This document shows positions 29,292 to 40,200 of a stretch of 64,000 nucleotides of DNA, piece by piece (position 1 is the first letter of the stretch; every line of letters starts with the position of its first letter). Origin of the DNA: Corynebacterium gerontici. Lineage in GTDB: Bacteria; Actinomycetota; Actinomycetes; Mycobacteriales; Mycobacteriaceae. Under the pieces are notes generated by a model that was not told where the DNA came from, searched no databases, and saw only the letters and a program-made list of their open reading frames with translations. A program made the position numbers and the translations under genes. The stretch spans positions 558,001 to 622,000 of the forward strand of contig NZ_CP033897.1 in the NCBI RefSeq assembly GCF_003813985.1, given 5' to 3'.

Positions 29292-30514
29292 TTCAGCCCA
29301 ACTAACTGCTCGCCACGCTGTTCAATGAGCGTTTGAGCGCTAAACGCTAAGGAAACGCGCTCGCTGCTGCCATTGCGGTCGATGGGGATGGACTTCGCGG
29401 CGTCGAAAAGCTCAGTGCCACGCGTTGGATACTGCTCGGCGCCTTCGCGAGTTGGGAGAACCAAATCAAGCCCAACCATGGTTCCGGTGCCGATTGCCTG
29501 CTCGAACACCCTGACTGTATCCAGCGTTTTGGCGTCGAGGACGTAGAGGCGATCTCCGTCGAACCACTGCAAAAAACGCCCGGCCTGAGCGTTATGAGGC
29601 GTGTAAATCCCTTGCTGCAGAGACTGAATATCCGCAGATTCTGGGATCGCGCGGGCAGAAACCTGCTTGCCTTGCGCGTCAAAAACATACAAATGTGCAG
29701 TGCTCCCAGGCTCATAAATGGCCACCCGCGAAGCGTTGATGGCTACCACCTGGCTACCCGCCTTGAGCTTGATAGAAGCCTGCACCTCGGGGGTAGAAGA
29801 CTCCTCAGGATCGGGGGTTTGGAGGCGCACAAATGTGTTGTTTTCGCACTGTTCGGCAACAGCAAGAAGCGTGCCACGTGTGAGCGCAGAGCTGATTGTG
29901 CACTCGGGATGGGGTTGTTGACCAGGCTCTTGCTTGATATCCACCTCGCCGTACACCACTGTGCGCACCAAATCGGAGCGCCACAATTCGACGCGCTCCG
30001 GTGAGACGATGCCCACTCGATCATTGGAGGCAATAGGCGCGACCTGCTGGCTCGCGTGGGCGCTACGGGTGGCCTTATAGCTTCCCTCTGCAGCGTTGAT
30101 ACTCACCACATCGCCGCAGCCCCGGCCGGTTTGATAGTCGGCAACCACTGCATTCCAAGCTGTACTCACAGCGCACAAGGGCACGTCGCGCTCGTAGCCC
30201 CACCGCACGCTTCCACTCGTCGGATCGAGAGAGCTGAGGCGCCGCTGTTGTGCATCGAAGGCAACCGGGTAGCCAGCGGCAATCAACGGCACCTGCCAGC
30301 CTGGAGGAGCCTGCGCCGTCCAACGTTCATGAAGTTCATTCGGCAGGGTTAAGGCATTGACCTGTTTCGCGTCGGACTGTAGCGAATCCTCTACAACCAG
30401 CTCTGAGTGACGAATGGGCGCTAAAGCCCAGGTGCCAGCAACAAGAGCCGCTGTAAGTGCTCCAATCCCGACGGTAGCAATGAGATCACCGCGGCGCTTG
30501 CGCAACGGTTTCAT
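29288..30514 (-). CDS. Membrane-anchored PQQ/beta-propeller-like protein (Rv3212-type)
   Basis: A 408-residue protein with a positively charged N-terminus (MKPLRKRRGD), one membrane helix (about 12-31) and a large extracytoplasmic domain. Short repeats such as LSSLDPTSGSVRWGYE and LYVLDAKTLDTVRVFEQ resemble PQQ-type beta-propeller blades. No lipobox. It overlaps the helicase gene upstream by four bases (ATGA), so it is produced with an RNA helicase, an arrangement also seen in mycobacteria. Function unknown. Confidence 0.65.
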   Translation of the reverse strand: MKPLRKRRGDLIATVGIGALTAALVAGTWALAPIRHSELVVEDSLQSDAKQVNALTLPNELHERWTAQAPPGWQVPLIAAGYPVAFDAQQRRLSSLDPTSGSVRWGYERDVPLCAVSTAWNAVVADYQTGRGCGDVVSINAAEGSYKATRSAHASQQVAPIASNDRVGIVSPERVELWRSDLVRTVVYGEVDIKQEPGQQPHPECTISSALTRGTLLAVAEQCENNTFVRLQTPDPEESSTPEVQASIKLKAGSQVVAINASRVAIYEPGSTAHLYVFDAQGKQVSARAIPESADIQSLQQGIYTPHNAQAGRFLQWFDGDRLYVLDAKTLDTVRVFEQAIGTGTMVGLDLVLPTREGAEQYPTRGTELFDAAKSIPIDRNGSSERVSLAFSAQTLIEQRGEQLVGLN

Positions 30515-31923
30515 GAGCGGCGGCCCCTGCGCCCGCCGCTTGTGTTGCCGCGCCCGCCGCGCCCGCTGCGTGGCCCGCGGGATGAACGCTCATCATGCTC
30601 CGCTTTGCCCTTGCCGCGACTTCCGCGCCGTTTTCCTCGATCACCCGCAGCGTTACGCCCGTTGCCCCGCATGGCTTCGGCACCGCCGCCGACTGGAGAG
30701 GTAGCCGGTCCAACAGAATCCTGGGCCGACTCTGGGATGTCGAGAGCCTCAAAGAGCTCGGGTGAAGTGGAGAACCATTGAGGTGGCTCGGGGATGTCGA
30801 GCCCGAGTTCATCGTTAATCGCTTGCCATTTCAGCAGCTCGTCGTAACCCACGAGCGTGACAGCAGTACCGCTGTTCCCGGCGCGCCCCGTGCGCCCGAT
30901 GCGGTGAACATAGGTCATTGGATCGTCCGGGGTTTGGTAGTTGATGACGTGGGTGACGTCGTCGATATCGATGCCGCGGGCGGCAACGTCGGTAGCAACC
31001 AAGATGTCTACCTTGCCCTCGCGGAAGGCGCGCAGAGATTTTTCGCGAGCGCCTTGCCCCAAGTCACCGTGCACGCCGGCGACGTGGAAGCCTCGGCGAG
31101 ACAAATTGTCCGCGAGTTGGGCGGCGGAGCGCTTTGTTCGGCTGAAAATAATGGTCTTGCCGCGCTTCTTGGCCTGCAGGATGCGGGCGGTGATGTCGTC
31201 TTTGTTCATGCGATGTGCCTGCAAAATCACCTGTTTGGTGGAGCTGTGCGTCTGTGCGGCTCCGACTTCTTCAGCTCGGATGTGTACCGGCTTATTTAAG
31301 AAGGTGCGGGCAAGCGTAAGTACCGGCCCCGGCATGGTGGCGGAAAAGAGCATGGTTTGATGCTGGTGGGTGAGCGCGGCAAGGAGCTTCTCAATGTCTG
31401 GAAAGAACCCCAGGTCCAGCATTTCGTCGGCCTCGTCTAACACGAGGATCGCTACTTGGCTGAGATCCAAGTTGCCGCGTTTGTGCAGATCGAGCAACCT
31501 GCCGGGAGTGCCGACCACCACGTCCACCCCATTATCGAGTGCCTTGATTTGCTCTTCGAAGGGGCGACCACCATAGATGGTGCATACACGAACAGGTGTG
31601 AAGGCTGCGGCGCGTCGGAGATCATCGGATACCTGTGATGCGAGCTCCCTGGTGGGTGCTACGACGAGGGCGCGGGGAGTGCCGTCGAGTTCGGCGACAT
31701 CCGCGGCGTCAAACACTCGATCCAGCAGCGGGATGCCAAAGCCGAAGGTTTTGCCCATGCCTGTTCGTGCTTGGCCGATGAGATCGCGCCCGTCAAGCGC
31801 GATGGGCAGGGTGAGCTCCTGGATGGCGAAAGTTCTTGTAATGCCTTCCGCTGCTAGGGCATCGCACAATTCTGCTGCGACACCGAGTTCTTCAAACGTC
31901 GGTTGTTGGCTTTCGGCAGTCAC
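30511..31923 (-). CDS. DEAD-box RNA helicase, RhlE type
   Basis: ATP-dependent RNA helicase of 470 residues from a GTG at 31923. A Q motif precedes motif I ARTGMGKT (52-59; Met replaces the usual Thr). Then come PTRELASQV, GTPGRLLD, VLDEADEML, SAT, and ATDVAARGIDI with HRIGRTGRAG. The last 50 residues are Arg/Gly/Ser rich (RGKRRGSRGKGK, RGPRSGRGGRG), a likely RNA-binding tail. The start is only 7 bases after a TAGTAT hexamer, indicating a leaderless mRNA. Confidence 0.9.
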   Translation of the reverse strand: MTAESQQPTFEELGVAAELCDALAAEGITRTFAIQELTLPIALDGRDLIGQARTGMGKTFGFGIPLLDRVFDAADVAELDGTPRALVVAPTRELASQVSDDLRRAAAFTPVRVCTIYGGRPFEEQIKALDNGVDVVVGTPGRLLDLHKRGNLDLSQVAILVLDEADEMLDLGFFPDIEKLLAALTHQHQTMLFSATMPGPVLTLARTFLNKPVHIRAEEVGAAQTHSSTKQVILQAHRMNKDDITARILQAKKRGKTIIFSRTKRSAAQLADNLSRRGFHVAGVHGDLGQGAREKSLRAFREGKVDILVATDVAARGIDIDDVTHVINYQTPDDPMTYVHRIGRTGRAGNSGTAVTLVGYDELLKWQAINDELGLDIPEPPQWFSTSPELFEALDIPESAQDSVGPATSPVGGGAEAMRGNGRNAAGDRGKRRGSRGKGKAEHDERSSRGPRSGRGGRGNTSGGRRGRRS

Positions 31924-31930
31924 CCTTCCG

Positions 31931-31936
31931 ATACTA
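31931..31936 (-). promoter_or_regulatory. -10 element TAGTAT of a leaderless rhlE-type helicase mRNA
   Basis: On the minus strand TAGTAT is followed by CGGAAGG and then the GTG start, placing +1 at or beside the start codon. GGAAGG touches the GTG and is too close to act as a ribosome site. Confidence 0.6.
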
Positions 31937-32025
31937 TCGGGCTTTATTGCGTTAGGGATTACACTGGGTACGTCCTGCGCCTCAAGGTGGGGTGCGATTG
32001 TGAACAGTTTGAGAGGAACCACTGC

Positions 32026-32253
32026 ATGGATATCAAGATTGGTTTTGGCGATTCGCCCCGTGAACTCGTGGTCTCTTCGAAAGAAGACCAAGAAACCGTT
32101 GTCCGTCGTGTCTCCGAAGCGCTTGGGCAAGAATTGGGCGTGTTGGAACTCACGGATGAGCATGGGCGCCGGGTGCTGGTGCGCAACGCATGTATTGCCT
32201 ACGTCGAGGTTGGTACGACGAGCGCTCGTCCCGTCGGCTTCATCGGAGCCTAG
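32026..32253 (+). CDS. DUF3107 family protein (TB9.4-like)
   Basis: A 75-residue cytoplasmic protein beginning MDIKIGFGDSPRELVV, matching the actinobacterial DUF3107 family (Rv3208A/TB9.4 in M. tuberculosis). The ATG at 32026 has GAGAGGAA 8 bases upstream; a TACACT hexamer at 31960-31965 is a candidate -10. It is divergent from the helicase and the DUF3152 gene begins 3 bases after its stop. Function unknown. Confidence 0.85.
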   Translation: MDIKIGFGDSPRELVVSSKEDQETVVRRVSEALGQELGVLELTDEHGRRVLVRNACIAYVEVGTTSARPVGFIGA

Positions 32254-32255
32254 TC

Positions 32256-33173
32256 TTGGGTTCTCATCAATCCCGGAAACCGCGTGCACCACGCGGTGAG
32301 AGTGGACGTCGCAGCGCTCAGGAAGGTGCGCTGGTGCGCTTCGCTCGAAATTACGGGTGGCGCGCCTATGCTATTCCGGTGTTAATCGTGCTCACCGTTT
32401 GGGTGCTTGTCGACGTCTTCCGTCCCGAACCCGAATCGCCCAAACCAGGGTCGATATCGGCACAGGGGGCGACTGAGGCGACGATGACGGGGCCACGACC
32501 GGCGGATTCGGATATGAAAGAAATCCCGAACACCGAATTGCCTTCCGGGGCGCCGTACACGGAGCAAGGTAAGGGGACCTATCGCACCGTCGGCAAGCCG
32601 GGCGCAAAGGCAGGTACGGATCACAAGAAGGTCTTCCGTTATGTCGTTGAGGTGGAAGAAGGCCTCGACGCATCGGTGTATGGCGGCGATGACGCTTTTG
32701 CTGCCATGGTGGATGCCACCCTGACCAACCCGAAAGGTTGGACGCACGACAAGGAATTCGGCTTTGAGCACATCGACGCTGATGATGGCCAAACGCCAGA
32801 TTTGAGGATTCAGCTCTCCAGCGTCGGAACTACGCATGAGGTATGCGGCCACGATATCGCTATGGAGACGAGCTGTTTCTACTCAGACGGCAACCGAGTG
32901 ATGATCAACGAGTCACGATGGATCCGCGGTGCCACACCATTCCAGGGAGATCTGGGGGCGTATCGTCAATACCTCATCAACCACGAGGTTGGTCACGGTA
33001 TCGGCTTCGCTAATCACGTTCCTTGCACCGGCAATGGGGATTTGGCGCCAATTATGATGCAACAAACGCTGAGCCTGTCGAATACCGAGTTGTCCAAGAT
33101 TAACAGCGCGGAAGTGTATAAAGACGACGGTGCCGTGTGTGCTTATAATGCCTGGCCGTATCCGCGCGCCTAA
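32256..33173 (+). CDS. DUF3152 membrane-anchored zincin-like protein
   Basis: A 305-residue protein with a basic N-terminus, one membrane helix (about 37-55) and an extracytoplasmic domain of the DUF3152 family. HEVGHGIGFANH at residues 243-254 is a metzincin-type HExxHxxGxxH zinc motif, so peptidase activity is plausible although unproven. Paired cysteines (VCGHD and TSCF; later PCTGN and VCAYN) suggest disulfides outside the membrane. Start chosen at TTG 32256, 7 bases after GGAG and 3 bases past the previous stop; a GTG at 32334 is an alternative. Confidence 0.82.
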   Translation: MGSHQSRKPRAPRGESGRRSAQEGALVRFARNYGWRAYAIPVLIVLTVWVLVDVFRPEPESPKPGSISAQGATEATMTGPRPADSDMKEIPNTELPSGAPYTEQGKGTYRTVGKPGAKAGTDHKKVFRYVVEVEEGLDASVYGGDDAFAAMVDATLTNPKGWTHDKEFGFEHIDADDGQTPDLRIQLSSVGTTHEVCGHDIAMETSCFYSDGNRVMINESRWIRGATPFQGDLGAYRQYLINHEVGHGIGFANHVPCTGNGDLAPIMMQQTLSLSNTELSKINSAEVYKDDGAVCAYNAWPYPRA

Positions 33174-33215
33174 GCTCGCAAGAACGGCTAAGGAATCGGC
33201 AAGGAGGCATAAACA

Positions 33216-34100
33216 GTGACAATGGACGCGCGTGCTGCGTTGCCTGAGTACATTCGCCAGGCGTTTCACGCCTCCGAGGGTGAAAGCCAGCGACTTGGGG
33301 TTGCGTGGGATTATGGCTGGAAAGTGGGCAACGTTGTGTTTTCCACAGTGCTCAGCCCAAACCGTGCAGTATGGTCTGCACGTCTGAGGGAAAAACTCCA
33401 GGTAGAGCAACTTCGTGTATCCCAGCCTGTGCGGAGTACTGATAGTCGATTCATGAATGCTGGCTGGCGCGCTAACGTTTTCATTGAAGGTGAACCTGCC
33501 GCGCGCGCAGACGAAGTGGTGTCCGCAGCGGTGCGCTTGGATACCGCACTGTCGCAGCTTGAAACGCCTGAGCCTTTGCGCGAGGTGGATGCGGGTGATG
33601 CTTTTTCAGTGGCTGATCGTGCGGCGTGGTCCGAAGATCCGGTTGCCGTGGCCACGGGTTTGTTCCAACGTGATAGTGGACTTGATGGCTTTGAGGCAGT
33701 TCAAGCGCGTACTCGTAGGGCTTTGGCTATGCGAATGATCCACAGCATCGCCCCGCGGCTCGAGCATGTAGATGCCGATGTCCAGGTGTGTCACGCAGAT
33801 GCCTTCGGTACCACCCTGTTCAGTGGCACACAGGTGCCCGCGCTCAGCGACGTTGTCCCGGTGGTGCGGCCCTTCGGGTACAGTGCCGCGATCGCTGCAT
33901 TCGATGCGCTGGTGCTGCAAAGCGTGGATGAGGGAATTCTGCGGCGGTATATGCACATTCCGAATTTTGATCAATTGGTGTTGCGTGCCGCCACGTATCG
34001 CTTGATGTTGCACGGTACCTTGGCGGAGGCCAAAACGAACAGCAGTTCGAAATTGGAACAGGCGGCTGAGGCTGCTCTCCGGGGTGCTTTGCCACAATAG
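33216..34100 (+). CDS. TIGR02569 family protein
   Basis: Conserved actinobacterial protein of 294 residues lying upstream of adnA, as in mycobacteria (Rv3205c region). AAGGAGG is 8 bases before the GTG at 33216. Mixed alpha/beta sequence, with segments such as VFSTVLSPNRAVWSARLREKL, RVSQPVRSTDSRFMNAGWRAN and HIPNFDQLVLRAATYRLM that resemble the aminoglycoside-phosphotransferase-like fold of this family, but kinase residues cannot be assigned with confidence. The adnA start lies 4 bases after the stop. Confidence 0.7.
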   Translation: MTMDARAALPEYIRQAFHASEGESQRLGVAWDYGWKVGNVVFSTVLSPNRAVWSARLREKLQVEQLRVSQPVRSTDSRFMNAGWRANVFIEGEPAARADEVVSAAVRLDTALSQLETPEPLREVDAGDAFSVADRAAWSEDPVAVATGLFQRDSGLDGFEAVQARTRRALAMRMIHSIAPRLEHVDADVQVCHADAFGTTLFSGTQVPALSDVVPVVRPFGYSAAIAAFDALVLQSVDEGILRRYMHIPNFDQLVLRAATYRLMLHGTLAEAKTNSSSKLEQAAEAALRGALPQ

Positions 34101-34104
34101 TCGC

Positions 34105-37100
34105 ATGGCCAAAGCCTTAGAACGCGAAACAAACCCCTCGCCTGCATTATCTTTACGTAGTCAGGCCTCGGCAGCTTTTCGAGTACCTGAAAATCCGAAG
34201 ATCAGTCTGCGGCCCAGCGGCTTCTCGGCGCCGCTGATTGAGCACGATCTTCCATTGTTTTCCCAGACCAAGGGGCGGTGGCGCATCCGCGCGCACGCGG
34301 GCGCAGGGCTGAGTACCGTACTGATGGATTTTGTGGCGCACCAACTCGCCCAAGGGGTACCTGCCAATGAAATCTTGGTGGTGGCAGCCTCAAAAGAAGC
34401 AGCCGCGCGCCTGCGCGCGGGCATTGCAGACCGCCTAGCCGGAGTTGATGACGCGGACTTCGTTGCCGATAACACGATGGTTCGATCGGTGCATTCGCTA
34501 GCATTCGCGTTGCTCCGCCAATGCACAAGCGCTGATATCCGTCTGATCACCGGCGCGGAGCAGGACGGCGTGATTCGCGATTTGTTGCAGGGGCAGCTGG
34601 ATGCTGGACCCGCTGCGTTGGCGATGTGGCCAGAACAGTACCGCGATGCTATTGGCTTTGTGGGCTTCGCCCGATCCCTGCGTGACTTCTTATTGCGCGC
34701 AGCAGAGCGTGGCGCGAGTCCCGATGAACTACGCGAACTCGGAAGGCGCGAGCATATTCCCATGTGGTCCGCGGCGGGAGACTTCTTGGAAGAATACGAG
34801 CAAGTGATGAGTCTGGGATCGCCGCACAATTACAGTGCCTCAGAACTTGTCTCCAGGGTTCTGGAGCATCCAATTGAAGATCAAGGTTGGCGGATTGTGG
34901 TGGTTGACGATGCCCAACATTTTGATCCGAAGTCTGCGCAATTGGTGGAGACCATCATGCAGCATGCTGACACGGCAATTATAGCCGGTGACCCAGAACA
35001 GCATGTGTTGAGTTTTCGTGGCGCAAGCGTCGCCTGGCTCGAGAATGCCAAGGTAGACCATGATCTCTACTTGGATCACGTCTACCGCCAACCGAAGGCG
35101 CAGAAAATGCTGGCCTCTAGCGGGGCGAGGGAACACCTTGCCATCGCCAATATCGTGAGAAGAGCCCACCTCATCGATGGTCAATCTTGGAAAGACATTG
35201 CGGTGATCGTGCGATCCTCGCAGCAGGTAGCATCTCTGCGCCGTGCATTATTGGCAGCAGGGGTACCCGCCGCCGTAGACGCTACTGATGTGGTGCTCTC
35301 CGAGCAGCACATCGTGTCATCGATGCTCCTCGCGCTGAAGGCGCTTGATCGTCCACTGCCGTTGCCAGACGTTGAAGCACTGGTCCTGGGGCCCATCGGT
35401 GGTGCTGACGCTATCACCATGCGCAGGCTGCTCCGCGCACTGCGCCGAGCAGAATTGGCGCAGGGCGGAACGCGCAGGGCGCTGGAAATTCTTGGCAAAC
35501 TGATTCGGCCCTCTGAAGAAGCCGAGCAGATATTCGACGAAGCATTAGCGAAGCTGCTTGGGCCTCGAGAACAAGGAATCCTCGAGCGCATCCGTGGCGT
35601 GCTGAGCGCCGGGGCCAAGGCCGAGGGGGTAGAGGGCACCTTGTGGAGTGTGTGGGAAGCTACCGGTTTGAGCGAACATCTCGCGGCTCAAAGCCTGCGC
35701 GGCGGTGCCACGGGTGCACAAGCAGACCGCGATCTCGACGCCATGCTGGCGTTGTTCGACGCCGCAGGCGACTGGGTAGAGCGCCGACCAAACGGCAGTG
35801 TGCAAGGCTTCATCCGCCATATTGAAGAACAGATGCTGCCCACGGGAGTGCGCGACCGGCGCATCGAAGATCCCGATGTGGTGCAGGTGCTCACTGCGCA
35901 CGGCGCCGCGGCGAAAGAATGGAAAACGGTCATCGTCGCCGGCGTACAAGAAAGTATTTGGCCGGCACTAGATGCAGGCGACACCGCCTTCCGACAAGCA
36001 GCATTCGTTGACTTGCTCGATCGTGACATCGATCCGAACCTGCCTACCTCCCGACTCAAAGAGCAGCTCGACGAAGAACACCGACTCTTCCACCTCGCAT
36101 GCACCAGAGCCACCGAGCAACTCCTCATCACCGCTGTAGAGGATCCGGAAGATCCACATGGTCAGCCATCGCAATTCTTTGAAGGCTACGAAGCGCCACT
36201 GTTCCGCGCAGAAGGCGATGCCGCAGAGCCCGAGACTGCAGCAAGCCTGGGTGATGGCACTCGATTGCTCAGCGTTGCTGCCCTCGTAGCTGAGCTTCGT
36301 CGCGTGCTCAGTGACGAAACTGCCCCGCAGCGCAGAAAAGAACAGGCAGCGCGGCAGCTTGCGCGGCTTGCCAACGCCGGTGTGCCGGGGGCTCATCCTG
36401 GGCAGTGGTGGGGGATTGGCGCGGAGACGTCGAAAAGCGCACTGCCGGTCCAATCGATCTCGCCTTCGAAAGTTGAATCGGCGTTGCGCTGTCCCTTGAA
36501 TGCACAGCTTGGGAATTTGGCAGGTGACTCCTCCGCGATGAGCATAGGAACCCTGGTGCACGCGTATGCCGAAGCCATATCAACGGGCGCGCCGGTGAAC
36601 GAAGCCCGCACGTTGATCACCGAGGCTGTTGAGGCGATGCAGCACGCGCCGAGCTGGGCGATACCGGGGATCATGGCTGATTTCGGGGAAACGCTGGACC
36701 GCTTGGAGCAGTGGTTAAGCGTTCACAATGCTGGCGATACGCTGCTGGGCGTGGAGGTGCCCGTAGACGTGACTCTGCCCAATGGTGTGCGCATTCGTGG
36801 CAAAATCGACAGGCTCGAACAAGCAGGTGAGGCCATCAATATCGTTGACCTGAAGCTGACAAAGCAGGCCTACGCCAAAGCCAAAGTGGAGGAACTACCA
36901 CAGATGGTGGCGTACCAGCTCGCGCTGCGCCACGGAGAATTCCGAGACGGGGAAATTCGCACGGCTTCCGGTGATGCGGGCATTGAAGTTGAGGGCGCGG
37001 TGCTGGTGTTTCCGAAGCAGGGAACCAAGGGCGCTACCACCCGAGAACAGTCCAAAAAGACCGATGAGGTCCTCGACCACATGGCAGCGCAATTACCGCT

Positions 37101-37218
37101 CGTGCTTGAGGAACTTCGCGGCCCATCTCTGCGCGCGACGGCCAATGAGATGTGTAAGAACTGCTCTTTGATCAGTGTGTGCCCAGCTCAAGAGCGTGGA
37201 AGGATGACGAACCAATGA
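34105..37218 (+). CDS. adnA: AdnA subunit of the AdnAB helicase-nuclease, with degenerate Walker A
   Basis: One half of the mycobacterial-type AdnAB motor-nuclease that resects double-strand breaks. 1037 residues. The UvrD-like motor is eroded: Walker A reads HAGAGLST (residues 64-71) with L69 in place of the nucleotide-binding Lys, and the DExx box is VDDAQHFD. Motif III-like GDPEQHVLSFRG and motif VI-like CTRATEQLLIT remain. The C-terminal RecB-like nuclease retains RIRGKIDRLE, IVDLKLTK and QMVAYQLAL. Cysteines in LRCPLN and CKNCSLISVC form the iron-sulfur staple. It overlaps adnB (ATGA). The M. smegmatis AdnA motor is known to be largely dispensable. Confidence 0.88.
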   Translation: MAKALERETNPSPALSLRSQASAAFRVPENPKISLRPSGFSAPLIEHDLPLFSQTKGRWRIRAHAGAGLSTVLMDFVAHQLAQGVPANEILVVAASKEAAARLRAGIADRLAGVDDADFVADNTMVRSVHSLAFALLRQCTSADIRLITGAEQDGVIRDLLQGQLDAGPAALAMWPEQYRDAIGFVGFARSLRDFLLRAAERGASPDELRELGRREHIPMWSAAGDFLEEYEQVMSLGSPHNYSASELVSRVLEHPIEDQGWRIVVVDDAQHFDPKSAQLVETIMQHADTAIIAGDPEQHVLSFRGASVAWLENAKVDHDLYLDHVYRQPKAQKMLASSGAREHLAIANIVRRAHLIDGQSWKDIAVIVRSSQQVASLRRALLAAGVPAAVDATDVVLSEQHIVSSMLLALKALDRPLPLPDVEALVLGPIGGADAITMRRLLRALRRAELAQGGTRRALEILGKLIRPSEEAEQIFDEALAKLLGPREQGILERIRGVLSAGAKAEGVEGTLWSVWEATGLSEHLAAQSLRGGATGAQADRDLDAMLALFDAAGDWVERRPNGSVQGFIRHIEEQMLPTGVRDRRIEDPDVVQVLTAHGAAAKEWKTVIVAGVQESIWPALDAGDTAFRQAAFVDLLDRDIDPNLPTSRLKEQLDEEHRLFHLACTRATEQLLITAVEDPEDPHGQPSQFFEGYEAPLFRAEGDAAEPETAASLGDGTRLLSVAALVAELRRVLSDETAPQRRKEQAARQLARLANAGVPGAHPGQWWGIGAETSKSALPVQSISPSKVESALRCPLNAQLGNLAGDSSAMSIGTLVHAYAEAISTGAPVNEARTLITEAVEAMQHAPSWAIPGIMADFGETLDRLEQWLSVHNAGDTLLGVEVPVDVTLPNGVRIRGKIDRLEQAGEAINIVDLKLTKQAYAKAKVEELPQMVAYQLALRHGEFRDGEIRTASGDAGIEVEGAVLVFPKQGTKGATTREQSKKTDEVLDHMAAQLPLVLEELRGPSLRATANEMCKNCSLISVCPAQERGRMTNQ

Positions 37219-40200
37219 TTGATCCCACAACACTCTCGGCACTCCTCGGACAGAAATTCCCTCCAACTGCACAACAGGCAGCGGTCATCGGTGCCCCCCT
37301 TGAATCCTCCCTGGTGGTGGCTGGTGCCGGTGCAGGCAAAACGGAGACTATGGCTGCGCGCGTGGTGTGGTTGGTGGCCAACGGGCTGGTGCGTCCGGAA
37401 CGCGTGCTTGGGCTGACGTTCACCAACAAGGCTGCGCAACAACTCGGGCAGCGCATCTCCACCAGGTTGGGGGCGCTCAAAGCTTCTGCGCAGCTCGATG
37501 ATATTGATGCGCTCGTGCCAAAAACGGAACCTCTGCGGCGCATGCTGGAAGTCATCGCGCCCACCTGCGCTACTTACGATTCATTCGCCGGCAGCATCGT
37601 GCGTGAATTCGGCCTGCTCATGCCGGTTGAGCCTTCCGCGAGGATCATCCAAAACACCGAGTTGTTCATGATCGCTGATCGCGTCCTGCAGGATTACCGC
37701 GGGCAGATCGACACAACGCTGCAGCCCGCCACCATCGCCAGCCACCTGGTGGAGTTGAGCGCAGAGATGGAAAGCAACCTCGTAGACGCCCAAGCAATTG
37801 AGGCTGAAACGCACGCCCTGCTGCTGGAGGCGGACTCCGTGCCAGGCGGACGCGAGAAGTTGAACAATGACACAAAGAAGATCCTGGCTAAACAAGAGTT
37901 GCGCCTGCAACTGCTGCCAGTGGTTGAAGCTTTTCGACGCCACTTACGCGAGGAACGCCTCATGACCTTCAACCAACAGATGGCGACAGCAGCAACCCTG
38001 GCGAAGGAACACCCCCAGGTAGGAGCGACGTTGCGATCGCGATTCGATGTGGTGCTCCTCGATGAATATCAGGACACCAGCTATGCACAGCGAGTACTGC
38101 TAAGCAGCCTCTTTTCCCAGTGCGCCGTCACTGCCGTTGGGGATCCGATGCAGTCCATCTACGGCTGGCGTGGCGGAACCGCTTCGAACCTGGAGGCGTT
38201 TCCCGATGATTTCCCAAATGTTCGCAAAAGCGACGATGAAACAGCTATGGTGCCAGCACGGAAATTCGAACTTACTCAAAGTTTCCGTAATCCCCCCGCC
38301 GTGTTGCGCCTTGCCAACGAGGTGGCCACAGAGATTCTGGGTTCGCCAAACAGGAGCGATCGCCTTGTGCAGCCCCTGGAACCCCTGCCAGATCAGGAAG
38401 CCGGCGAGGTCACCATTGGGGCCTTTAAGGCCACGGAAGAAGAAGTTGAAGCAGTAGCTGACAACCTGGCACGCAAGTATCAGTCCAGGGGGAACGAGCC
38501 TTTTACTGCTGCCGTGCTGATGCGAAAACAGTCCCAATTCGCCGCGATGGAGCATGCCTTGCAGGAACGAGGTGTGCCGGTAGAAGTAGTGGGGCTTTCA
38601 GGGCTGCTTACGGTTGCAGAAGTAGCGGACATGCTGGCCATTGCCACCATGCTGATCCACCCAGAAGACAATGAGGCGTCGTTGCGGATTCTATGCGGGC
38701 CCGCTGTCGGGCTGGGAGCCGCAGATCTGCGCGCACTAGCGCAGCGAGCATCTGAGCTATCGGCCACACCTACCCAAAATCCGCTGGATATCGAGGCAAT
38801 CAGTGATCCTCTGGAGAAGCTCCGCACCACGATTTCCCAAGTGCAACAGCCCGATATGGAACGGACCGCCGGACTCTGCGACGCCGTGGCGGATCTCGGA
38901 GAACCCCAGCACCTCGGAATGAGCGCTGAAGCCGAGGCCCGGCTGCGAGATCTTGCGAGCAAGCTGCGCTACCTGCGCAGCAACGCGGTGCAACAATCTC
39001 TGCCGGATCTCTTTTCAGCCATTGAAGGCGTGTTCCAGATCCGCACAGAGGTGCTGCAAAGAAAAGACGCCGAAGGGCACAACGTTGGTACCGCCCATTT
39101 GGACCGTTTTGCGGAAGTCGTGGAGGAATTCTCGCGTATTCGCGGGGCTAGCCTGGGTGCGTTCCTCCGCTATACGCAGCTCGCCATTGCCAACGATAAG
39201 GGGCTCGAGCCGGGCAGCATAGAGGTGCACTCGGATCGCGTTCAAATCCTCACGGTGCACAAAGCCAAGGGATTGGAGTGGCAACACGTCGCTGTCATGC
39301 ACTGCGACCAGGAGACGTACAAAGCCAAGGCGGATGCCTGGCTCACCCAAGTACAACGCATCCCATCGGCCTTGCTTGGCGATGCTGACACCGGCGGGAA
39401 CAGCGCTTTTGGCTCCCCAGTGCTCGAGGAACTCGACACCGAAACAGCAGCCAGGTTCGCCAAGAGCCTGAAAGCTCATGGCGAAGCCTTCAAAGCCAAA
39501 AATGCTGCCGAGGCCATTCGGTTGTTCTACGTGGCGCTCACTCGCGCCGAGCGATCATTGAGCGTTTCCAGCTCCAAGCATCCCCCCTTCGCCAGCTTTG
39601 TTGCACTCAAAGAGCTTGTGCCGGAAGATGCGGTGCTCAACTGGGACATTCCCGAAAAGAGAGATCAGCAGGATCCGCAACCAGAACAGGCGTTCTTTCC
39701 ACACATTGAGGAGCCGCGAGGGGCTGACCTTGTCATGGCCGCCATCGAGCAGTTGCCTGAGCTGCGAGCCGACGGTGATCTCTTCGACACATGGGAACAA
39801 GACGTCACCGCCATCATCGAGGAACACGAGGCGCTGAGCAATCCCGCTATCGAGGTCACCTTGCCGCGTGAGCTCACCGCCACCGACCTGGTCGCGTTGC
39901 GCCAGAATCCCGAACGATTTGCACGCCGCAAGCGCCGTCCGGTGCCCTTTAAACCCAATGCATATGCGAAGCGTGGCACCGCGTTCCACGAATGGATTGA
40001 GAAGCAATTCGGAGCTGTGGCGTTCCTGGACGCAGATGAACTCCCAGGTTTCGAGGAGTTCGCTGAAGAAAACCTCGAGGAACTCAAACAGCACTTTATG
40101 GATTCCGAGTGGTACCAGCGCACACCAATTGCTGTGGAGCAAGGCTTCGAACTGGCACTGGGCAAACACATGCTTCGCGGCCGCATCGATGCAGTGTTTG

